Shown piece after piece: positions 35,164 to 42,170 of a stretch of 64,000 bases of DNA. The notes beneath the pieces are model-generated. The model worked only from the letters and a program-made list of their open reading frames with translations, did not search any database and was not told the DNA's origin. This stretch comes from Candidatus Nitrospira nitrificans (GTDB lineage: Bacteria; Nitrospirota; Nitrospiria; Nitrospirales; Nitrospiraceae): NCBI RefSeq assembly GCF_001458775.1, contig NZ_CZPZ01000007.1, positions 1 to 64,000 on the forward strand. Direction: 5' to 3'. The position numbers and the translations under genes were made by a program. The number at the start of each line of letters is the position of its first letter. Position 1 is the stretch's first letter.

Positions 35164-35733
35164 AGTTCTGGAGAATCTGTACACGTTGTCTTAAAGGTAG
35201 GGCCAACGAGGAAGGCGGTCATCATCACCGCCTATCGGGATGAGGAATGATGCAGTGTGATTTCTGTGGGAACTCCGTCCGGCGCTTCTTTCTATAAAAC
35301 ATGAAGAATCCAGGATGTGGACGCTGATGAACGGTTCCTGTTTTTTCTGATACGGCAGACCATTCTGCTTGCGCTCTTTAAAATGAGCACGGATATGTGA
35401 GCGCGATAGAGGTCTGACACGAAGGGTTTATGATCAAATCCATAGCCTTCACGGTGTATCCTGTCAGAGAAATGGAGTGTGCACCTGTCTGTCGGATGGC
35501 CGCGGTGCTTGGCACCGAAGGCAACGCTATGACGCTACACCAAGTGACGAAGGAGTGATGAAACAGCACGGCGCCGTTCGTTGGAATCAGCGCATGCCAC
35601 GGAGGGGCGGGAGTGAATGTGGATGTCGCACCGATCTTTGCTTTCATATGAAGCAGAGGAGAAGATTGTTGAACAGGTTTCTTGAGGGTGTTGATGGGAT
35701 GGGGAGTCTCTTGCGGAGGAGAACTGGCAGCCG
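35164..35733. other. 570-bp stretch without a convincing gene
   Basis: Short frames exist (for example 35477-35737, plus) but have no ribosome site or recognisable composition. A weak hairpin with a T-run (CAGGA ... TCCTG TTTTTT, about 35310-35345) could end transcription from the Rsm22-like gene. Nothing else was identified. Confidence 0.4.
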
Positions 35734-35916
35734 TTAATCCGCTTCAGGCTCCGACGATCCGTGCTGGTGGGAAACCTTGTCTTCCTCGAACAGCTCGGCC
35801 ATTTCTTCGGCGATCATATCACCATCATCCTGAATGGCGATGAGGGGGATTTCTTTTCTCATCGTGGGTTTTTCGTCCGGCGAAGATTGTTCCGGCTGTT
35901 TTGGCTTGTCGGTCAT
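35734..35916 (-). CDS. small acidic hypothetical protein
   Basis: The 60-residue, charged, Glu/Asp-rich protein (MTDKPKQPEQSSPDEK..., EEMAELFEEDK) has no recognised domain. A TTG at 35934 would add six residues, and no clear Shine-Dalgarno site supports either start. It lies 42 bp downstream of the zinc-ribbon gene on the same strand, which makes co-transcription possible. Confidence 0.45.
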   Translation of the reverse strand: MTDKPKQPEQSSPDEKPTMRKEIPLIAIQDDGDMIAEEMAELFEEDKVSHQHGSSEPEAD

Positions 35917-35958
35917 GGGGTGAGTATACACCAATGATGAGGAAGAATGGTGGCTGAC

Positions 35959-36318
35959 TTATTCAAACGCTTCCAGTGACGATTTCTCCGGGAACTGTCG
36001 TTTGCAGCCCTTGCAAGTTACGAAGTAAATTGCTTCCCGGACGGATAACGTAGCCCGGAAGTCGAGGTCGACTCCGCGATGGTTGCAGGCCGTGCAGGAA
36101 ATCTCCTTCAAGCGAAACGGCACGTCCGGCTGTGTCCGGAGATAAAACTCCATATCGGTATGGACCGGGAAGGTGTAGAAGCATTTCTTGCAGATGCCCC
36201 GCCAGTCACCGTCGGTTCCCATGAACCGTTCGTCAATGGCAAAGCTGGACTGCTTGCAGATGGCGCATTGGACTGTGTTGAGGCGCCGTTCTACTTCCTG
36301 TTGAGTGATGGTGACCAT
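35959..36318 (-). CDS. zinc-ribbon hypothetical protein
   Basis: The 119-residue protein has four CxxC pairs (CAIC, CKKC, CTAC, CKGC), enough for two zinc ribbons. The spacing suggests two tandem ribbon domains (about 15-50 and 80-115). The function is unknown; RNA, DNA or protein binding are all possible. The ATG at 36318 is preferred over a 22-residue longer frame because the extension is basic and unconserved in look. Confidence 0.65.
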   Translation of the reverse strand: MVTITQQEVERRLNTVQCAICKQSSFAIDERFMGTDGDWRGICKKCFYTFPVHTDMEFYLRTQPDVPFRLKEISCTACNHRGVDLDFRATLSVREAIYFVTCKGCKRQFPEKSSLEAFE

Positions 36319-36447
36319 AGGATGACGAAATCCGTTCTCCAACCGACGAGGGCGAGTATAGCGGGCGGATAAATGGAATCGCAACCGCCATGACGGAGCC
36401 GTGAGAACGCTTGACGCCTATCAGAGTCGAGATATACTGACAACGCG

Positions 36448-36858
36448 ATGCATACGATTACGGACAATCTGCTGGTCGGGAGCATCGTCGATGCGCAGGA
36501 GCCTCCTGAGACAATCGGCATACTCCTATTCGTGGCAGAGGAGCTTTCAATCACGCCGGCCGCATGGGTCGATTATCATCGAGTCCCCTTGCGGGAGTTC
36601 GCGAAGGCGGATCCCACCAAACTGATGGAAGCCGTTCAATGGCTTGAGTCTCGTGCCGGAAAAGGACGGACCCTGGTCTGTTGTCGGGCGGGAATGGGCC
36701 GCTCAGTGTCCGTGGTGATGGCCTATCTGTGTTGCGTGGAGGGTCGGACCTACGATGAAGTTCTGAAGTTGGTCATGGCCCGGCGGCCTGGAGCCATGCC
36801 GCTGCCGAATCTCCAGGTCGCCATTGAACAAGTGCGCCAGCTCCGGCGCGCCGCGTAG
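36448..36858 (+). CDS. dual-specificity protein phosphatase family protein
   Basis: The 136-residue protein has the CX5R loop CRAGMGRS (C79 to R85). The residue before the nucleophile is Cys 78, where His is nearly universal. The N-terminus ITDNLLVGSIVDA matches the family. It may dephosphorylate Tyr/Ser/Thr or another phosphoester; the His-to-Cys change could alter the nucleophile's acidity. It is a single gene. Confidence 0.82.
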   Translation: MHTITDNLLVGSIVDAQEPPETIGILLFVAEELSITPAAWVDYHRVPLREFAKADPTKLMEAVQWLESRAGKGRTLVCCRAGMGRSVSVVMAYLCCVEGRTYDEVLKLVMARRPGAMPLPNLQVAIEQVRQLRRAA

Positions 36859-37017
36859 CAGGCTATTGAACAGTCCTTCCGCTTCGTTCTCACGTCGCAC
36901 ACCTCGCAAAGTCGGCGAGGCGGGCTTCAGAAGCTCAATGTACGGCCTGGGCAAACGCCTGTTCATACAGGCGATGGTTGGACGGGTGAGAGCAGCGGTC
37001 TTTTTGAACAGCCTGCG
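36857..37017. repeat. palindromic intergenic element (MITE/REP-like)
   Basis: The ends GCAGGCTATTGAA (from 36858) and TTGAACAGCCTGC (to 37016) are inverted repeats matching at 11 of 13 positions. Internal sequence with further short palindromes separates them. It resembles a repeat family I associate with Nitrospira intergenic regions (from memory, not a search). It fills most of the 267-bp gap before the glycosylase gene and overlaps the phosphatase stop codon. Confidence 0.55.
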
Positions 37018-37125
37018 GGCTCTTGTGAAACCGTCTTCTTCCCAATCCCTTCAAGTCCGTCTTGCCTTTCCTCCAATCCTCATGGCGTAATGGCGTTACT
37101 CTCCATCTCTTAATCTGGATGTGTG

Positions 37126-37965
37126 ATGCCGGAGCTCCCAGAAGCAGAAGTCGTGGCTCGACAAATCCGTTCTCGTCTTCTTGGCGCGCCGTTAGGAGAT
37201 GTGTGGGTCGGGCGGGCGGATATCGTGCGAGAGGGATTCTCGACCTTATCTTGGTATCCCGGCGCCAGCCTGCAGTCTGTCGAGCGATTCGGCAAGAGTG
37301 TGGCCCTTGGATTTATGAAGGACAAGGTCTGTCGCTATGTCGTGGCTGAACTTGGGATGACCGGACTTCTCCTGTTCCAGTCCACGCCGACGAAACACCC
37401 ACAGCACGTCCATGTGAAGATGTTGTTTGAAGACACGTATGAGCCGGAATTGCGGTATTGGAACCCCCGTCGGTTTGGGCGGCTGTCGTTGTTGGATCGA
37501 GCAGGATTGGACCGATATCGCACCCGCCGATTTGGACTGGATCCGCTCTCCGCGTCGCAGCAGGATTTTGTGAGCCTGTTGCAAGTTCGACGCGGCCGGC
37601 TCAAATCGCTCTTGATGCATCAACAAGTCATCGCCGGAGTCGGGAATATCTATGCGAATGAGATTCTCTTTCGAGCCGGTCTGCACCCCCATGCTCAAAT
37701 CAGCAGACTGTCGGTGGCCGGGGTTGAAAAGCTTTACCGGATCATGGGTGAGGTTTTTCATGAGGCGATTGCCTGCGGAGGATCGAGCGTCCGAGATTTT
37801 TTTGCTCCCGACGGAACAGAGGGGCAATATAAACGCCGACATCTGGTGTATGGAAAAGAGGGACAGCCCTGCCCCAATCGCTGTGGACAGGTTATCCGCC
37901 GTCTCCAAGGTGAACGGAGTTCATTTGTGTGTCCTGCCTGCCAGAACTGCACAATGTCACGGTGA
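37126..37965 (+). CDS. mutM: formamidopyrimidine-DNA glycosylase
   Basis: The enzyme removes 8-oxoguanine and ring-opened purines and nicks the strand. The 279-residue protein starts MPELPEAE (catalytic Pro 2, Glu 3), has Lys 57 in FGKSVA, the HxTH-type segment GVGNIYANEILF and a C-terminal zinc finger (CPNRC, CPAC). ATG 37126 must be the start, because the mature N-terminal Pro is catalytic; the preceding GTG is ignored. Confidence 0.95.
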   Translation: MPELPEAEVVARQIRSRLLGAPLGDVWVGRADIVREGFSTLSWYPGASLQSVERFGKSVALGFMKDKVCRYVVAELGMTGLLLFQSTPTKHPQHVHVKMLFEDTYEPELRYWNPRRFGRLSLLDRAGLDRYRTRRFGLDPLSASQQDFVSLLQVRRGRLKSLLMHQQVIAGVGNIYANEILFRAGLHPHAQISRLSVAGVEKLYRIMGEVFHEAIACGGSSVRDFFAPDGTEGQYKRRHLVYGKEGQPCPNRCGQVIRRLQGERSSFVCPACQNCTMSR

Positions 37966-38178
37966 CGTTCCCTCGTCGGCGCTCTCGCTATCGACATAAA
38001 TGATGAGTGTCGGCACAAACCCTACAGGAAAGCAGACGAAAGGATTCACAGAGGACCGGCCTGTCTACCGGCTGGCAATCAATGAATGTATTGCGATGAA
38101 AGCGCGGGGGAGTCACGAATCCACAAGAAATTGAGCTGTTGCACGGAGGCCTACACCGTGAGGGACTTCAGCTCAGTA

Positions 38179-38195
38179 CCGGCATAGTGCTTGCT
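38179..38195 (+). promoter_or_regulatory. putative sigma-54 promoter upstream of the eCIS regulator
   Basis: CCGGCATAGTGCTTGCT fits the -24/-12 pattern: GG at 38181-38182 and GC at 38193-38194 are exactly 10 bases apart, with GGCAY and TTGCW elements. It lies about 147 bp before a sigma-54 activator gene. Nothing else was recognised in the 376-bp gap 37966-38341. Confidence 0.6.
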
Positions 38196-38341
38196 TTGCA
38201 CCTGAGCGCCGGCGCGGTCGCGCAAAGTTAAAGATGCAAACGGCTCAGTCATGGCCTTGTCATTATCGTATCAATGGGCGTACCCTCGGCACAGATACGT
38301 AGACCCATTCTCATCAAGTGACATGATGTGGAGTGCGGCGT

Positions 38342-39379
38342 ATGGACGAGCACGATAAGACAAGGACGCTGGCGCGTTATCTCGAAGAAACATTGGCCCG
38401 GGCAAAGTTGGTGGGGAAGGCCCGCTGTTTCTTGCAGGTGATCGAGGACCTGTCCACGATCGAGAAGAGCGATGCCGCTGTCTTGCTCATGGGTGAGACG
38501 GGGACCGGGAAAGAACTGTTTGCGCGGGCCATTCACTATCTGAGCGGCAGGGCCGACGGCCCGTTCGTCGCCCTGAATTGTGGTTCCTTGCCCGACACGC
38601 TGCTTGAAGATGAGTTATTCGGGCACGAGCGAGGAGCGTTCACGGATGCGCATCTACGCAGATCCGGCCTGATCGCGCAAGCTGAAAACGGGACACTCTT
38701 TCTGGATGAAGTGGATTCCCTGAGCGCGCGGGCACAGGTGGTTTTACTCCGTGTGCTCCAGGATAAAAAGTACCGGGCCGTAGGAGCCAGCGGCGAGCGG
38801 CAGGCCGATGTAAGAATTCTTGCGGCGACCAACGCGAGGCTGGATCAGTCGGTTCAACGGCAGACCTTTCGCGCGGACCTCTACTATCGGCTGTCGGTCT
38901 TTACTCTCAGCCTGCCGCCCCTCCGCGACCGAAAGGACGATATCGCCGAATTGGCTGCCCACTTTATTAAGAAGCATGCGCCGACAGAGCGGGGCCCTGT
39001 TCGACTGACCCCTGCCGCAGCGACGGCCATGCTCGGCTACGATTGGCCTGGTAACGTCAGAGAACTTGAAAATGCGGTCATTCGTGGCATTCACCGGGCA
39101 AAGAGGAATGAATGGATCGATGCGCAGGATCTTGGATTGCCTTTGCCGAACGATGAGCAAACTGAGGGCGGGCCGCCGCCCGGCGCACAGACCCTCAAAG
39201 CCCTGAAGCAGCAAAATATCATATGGTTTGAGCGGAAGTATCTGATGAGTCTGATGACGGAGTGCCGCGGCAATGTCACGCATGCGGCTCGCAAGGCAGG
39301 GAAAGAACGACGGGCATTCGGCCGATTGCTCCAGAAATATCAAATCGATCCGAAAGGTTTCGCATTTCCCGCTTCGTGA
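38342..39379 (+). CDS. sigma-54 interaction domain transcriptional activator without sensor domain
   Basis: The 345-residue AAA+ activator has Walker A GETGTGKE (51-58), the sigma-54 contact loop GAFTDA (98-103, Gly-to-Asp in the usual GAFTGA), Walker B GTLFLDEVD (117-125), WPGNVRELEN and a C-terminal Fis-type helix-turn-helix (GNVTHAARKAGKERRAFGRLL). There is no receiver or sensor domain, only about 25 residues before the AAA+ core, so activity must be set by expression or a partner. It heads the eCIS region and has a sigma-54-like promoter upstream, suggesting self-activation. ATG 38342 is preferred to a GTG three codons earlier. Confidence 0.88.
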   Translation: MDEHDKTRTLARYLEETLARAKLVGKARCFLQVIEDLSTIEKSDAAVLLMGETGTGKELFARAIHYLSGRADGPFVALNCGSLPDTLLEDELFGHERGAFTDAHLRRSGLIAQAENGTLFLDEVDSLSARAQVVLLRVLQDKKYRAVGASGERQADVRILAATNARLDQSVQRQTFRADLYYRLSVFTLSLPPLRDRKDDIAELAAHFIKKHAPTERGPVRLTPAAATAMLGYDWPGNVRELENAVIRGIHRAKRNEWIDAQDLGLPLPNDEQTEGGPPPGAQTLKALKQQNIIWFERKYLMSLMTECRGNVTHAARKAGKERRAFGRLLQKYQIDPKGFAFPAS

Positions 39380-39620
39380 CTGGGCGCCGGCATATGGCCG
39401 GGCGGATATTCTCCCACTCTCCGGGTCATCACAGACCCACCAAGTAATTATCCAAAAGTTCAGCAGGTTATCGTCAGAACACAGCATTGAGAGGGATATC
39501 TTCCGTGGGGAGAACCTGCCCCACTTTTAATGCCTCCTTCCTGACATCTGCTCGGAATTCCTTGAAAACTGATTGGTCTCCGCTCCGGATGCCCAAGTCC
39601 GATTCTTGCTCACTTGCTCA

Positions 39621-39899
39621 ATGGTGCGTGAACAGAAGAAGAGGCGCACGCAATCGGTGTCATCCATGTCATCAGAGAATGAAGAAGAGGGAGTCGTGGC
39701 CGAGGCCTTTCTCAATTATTTGGCCGATTGTCCACTGGCGATGGACACCGAAGAGGGCATTGCGGAGTGGTGGCTGATGCGACATCGGGCAAAGGTCACA
39801 GCGGAAACCGTAAGGAAGGTCCTGAAACAGTTGCTTGAGAGGGGACGAATCGAAGCAGTAGGAACCGGTGCGCATACACGGTATCGGCTCAAACCGTAA
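39621..39899 (+). CDS. small winged-helix protein
   Basis: About 92 residues. The second half (EGIAEWWLMRHRAKVTAE, VRKVLKQLLERGRIEA, HTRYRLK) has the helix-turn-helix-wing look of a winged-helix domain. It lies 16 bp before the eCIS ATPase gene. It may be a local regulator or a protein-binding adaptor; nothing decides between these. Starts at 39573, 39621 and 39666 are possible and none has a good ribosome site. The 241-bp gap before it holds no other gene. Confidence 0.55.
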   Translation: MVREQKKRRTQSVSSMSSENEEEGVVAEAFLNYLADCPLAMDTEEGIAEWWLMRHRAKVTAETVRKVLKQLLERGRIEAVGTGAHTRYRLKP

Positions 39900-39915
39900 T
39901 GGCAGAGTGGACGGT

Positions 39916-42135
39916 ATGAAGAAACAAGCGGTACGGAGAGAAAGCAAACCGGACCCTGCTGTCACACAAGGTTTGACGAACATCGTGGACGACCCTATAG
40001 CCAAAACATCCAATTCAGCTGCCGCCGATACGGTGACGTCCCATGAGCAGAGTTATGCCGGCTTGCTCCCGCTCTTGACGCGCCTCGACCGGCGTCTGGC
40101 GGCGGCCGTCGAAGCGGCCGAGCGCCTGTTTGCCGCGCGCGCCGGGGGAGATCTCTATCGAGGTCTGGCTATCTCTCCGGCCGATGTGGCAGCGGCACTC
40201 GGGCGTACGCCAGGAGAACCGTTCCCTCCACTCAGCTTACAAGGTTACGAGATCGCAGAAGCCACTCACTCGCTCAGTCTGCGGCGGTTGCTATGGCTCC
40301 AGCGTGTGTACGGGCTGACGGACTTTGATCTGGACGTGATCCTGATCGGGCTCGCGCCTGAACTAGACTTGCGCTACGAGCGGATCTACGCATACCTGCA
40401 TGATGATATCAGCCGGCGCCGCCCCAGCATCGACCTCGCGCTCAATCTACTGTGCGTCTCAGCGGGACAGAAACTCCAGCAGCGCGAGCGGTTCGCGCCC
40501 GATGCACCGTTGGTGCGCAATCGTGTGATCGACATCTTCGCCGATCCGCATCACGTCAATCCGCCGCTGTTGTCGCGCCACTATCGCGTCGATGAGCAGA
40601 TCGTTCGGTTGCTGTTGCTCGAGGATAGCCTGGATTCACGGCTCGCCGCATTTTGCGAGATGGCCGCGCCGCTGCCGTCGGACGAACGAGCGCCGCTTGC
40701 AGAATCGATGGAGCAAGAGCTCCATGCGGTAGCCTCCGTCCATGCGCAATCGCCGGTACGGCTCTACTTTCACGGACCGTCATACTGCGGGCAAGTCGAG
40801 GCCGTCGGGTTGCTGGCAACGGTGCTTGATATCCGTGTGCTTAACGCCGATCTCCACAGGCTCGGTGCAGATGCCGCGTCAACACGAGACAGCACATTCA
40901 CTGTACTGGTGCGCGAAGCCTGGTTCCGCGGCGCGTTGCTCTATCTGCGAGGCATTGATAAGGCCGCGGAATCCCTGCTCCCCAATCAGTGGAACGTTTT
41001 GTGGCGGGCGCTCAAGGATTTGCCTGTCCATTTCGTTTTCGAAGGCAAGCAAGCATGGATACCCTCCGCCGACAAGCCGCCTGGCGTGGTGACGCGCGCC
41101 TTCGCCTATCCGGACCTTGCGCAACGCACGCAATGGTGGCGGCAGTGTCTACGGCAACACAAGCTGGAGATGGAAGAGGAATCGCTGATCAGACTGGCGC
41201 AGCGCTACCGGATGACGAATGCCCAGATCCAAGATGCCGCGGCGGTTGCCGCTTCATCGGCGGGGAAGTCCCAGGCGCAAGCCCTCTTCGCCGCCGCGCG
41301 CGCCCAATGCGGACATGATCTGGCTGTGCTCGCCACAAAGATTAAGCCACATGCCACCTGGGATGACCTCGTGTTACCCGCCGATGAAACAGCGCAATTG
41401 CGCGAAGTCTGCGACCGCTTCAACTACCGCGATAAAGTCCTCAATGAATGGGGCTTCGCAAAGAAGCTCTCTTATGGCCTCGGCATCACCGCGCTGTTTT
41501 CCGGTGGATCGGGCACCGGCAAGACCATGGCGGCCGAAGTCATGGCCAACGCGCTGGGGCTGGATCTGTACCGGATCGACCTTGCCCAGGTCGTGAGCAA
41601 ATACATCGGCGAGACGGAAAAGAACCTCGACAAAGTCTTCACCGCGGCGACGAATGCCAACGCCATTCTATTCTTCGACGAGGCCGACGCGCTGTTCGGC
41701 AAGCGCTCGGAAGTGAAAGATTCACACGACCGCTATGCCAACCTCGAAATCAGTTATCTGCTGCAGAAAATGGAGCAGTACGAGGGCATCGCGATCCTAG
41801 CCACCAATCTGAGCGACAATCTCGACCAGGCATTCACGCGGCGGCTCGCGTTCAGCATCCATTTCCCGTTTCCGGACGAGGCGGCACGATTGCAGCTTTG
41901 GACGCGTGCATGGCCGGAAGCGGTACCGATTGCCACATCCGTAGATAGGAACCTACTTGCGCGTGAAGTGAAGCTGGCTGGGGGAAATATCAAAAACATC
42001 GCAGTCACGGCGGCGTTCAAGGCGGCGGGGAATGGCGGCGTCGTTGATATGGCGCACATGTCCGAGTCGGTGCGGAGGGAGTCGCAGAAAAACGGTCTTG
42101 CGCACGTGTCGGTGGCGTCTGTTTGGGCCCGGTGA
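39916..42135 (+). CDS. eCIS AAA+ ATPase (Afp15/PVC15-like)
   Basis: The 739-residue protein has a long N-terminal helical region and a C-terminal AAA+ domain: Walker A GGSGTGKT (about 530-537), Walker B ILFFDEADALFGKRS (about 584 on) and sensor ILATNL. Homologues of this architecture are a hallmark of eCIS loci, where the ATPase is thought to help particle assembly or cargo loading. The ATG at 39916 is favoured over an upstream GTG frame overlapping the winged-helix gene. Confidence 0.9.
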   Translation: MKKQAVRRESKPDPAVTQGLTNIVDDPIAKTSNSAAADTVTSHEQSYAGLLPLLTRLDRRLAAAVEAAERLFAARAGGDLYRGLAISPADVAAALGRTPGEPFPPLSLQGYEIAEATHSLSLRRLLWLQRVYGLTDFDLDVILIGLAPELDLRYERIYAYLHDDISRRRPSIDLALNLLCVSAGQKLQQRERFAPDAPLVRNRVIDIFADPHHVNPPLLSRHYRVDEQIVRLLLLEDSLDSRLAAFCEMAAPLPSDERAPLAESMEQELHAVASVHAQSPVRLYFHGPSYCGQVEAVGLLATVLDIRVLNADLHRLGADAASTRDSTFTVLVREAWFRGALLYLRGIDKAAESLLPNQWNVLWRALKDLPVHFVFEGKQAWIPSADKPPGVVTRAFAYPDLAQRTQWWRQCLRQHKLEMEEESLIRLAQRYRMTNAQIQDAAAVAASSAGKSQAQALFAAARAQCGHDLAVLATKIKPHATWDDLVLPADETAQLREVCDRFNYRDKVLNEWGFAKKLSYGLGITALFSGGSGTGKTMAAEVMANALGLDLYRIDLAQVVSKYIGETEKNLDKVFTAATNANAILFFDEADALFGKRSEVKDSHDRYANLEISYLLQKMEQYEGIAILATNLSDNLDQAFTRRLAFSIHFPFPDEAARLQLWTRAWPEAVPIATSVDRNLLAREVKLAGGNIKNIAVTAAFKAAGNGGVVDMAHMSESVRRESQKNGLAHVSVASVWAR

Positions 42136-42170
42136 TACCGGTCCAGACGAGAGGAGCACGGTAGAACACC

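Noticed and set aside
35477-35737. Possible 86-residue protein in the gap after the Rsm22-like gene
   Set aside because: It has no ribosome site, no recognisable domain and no support from neighbours.
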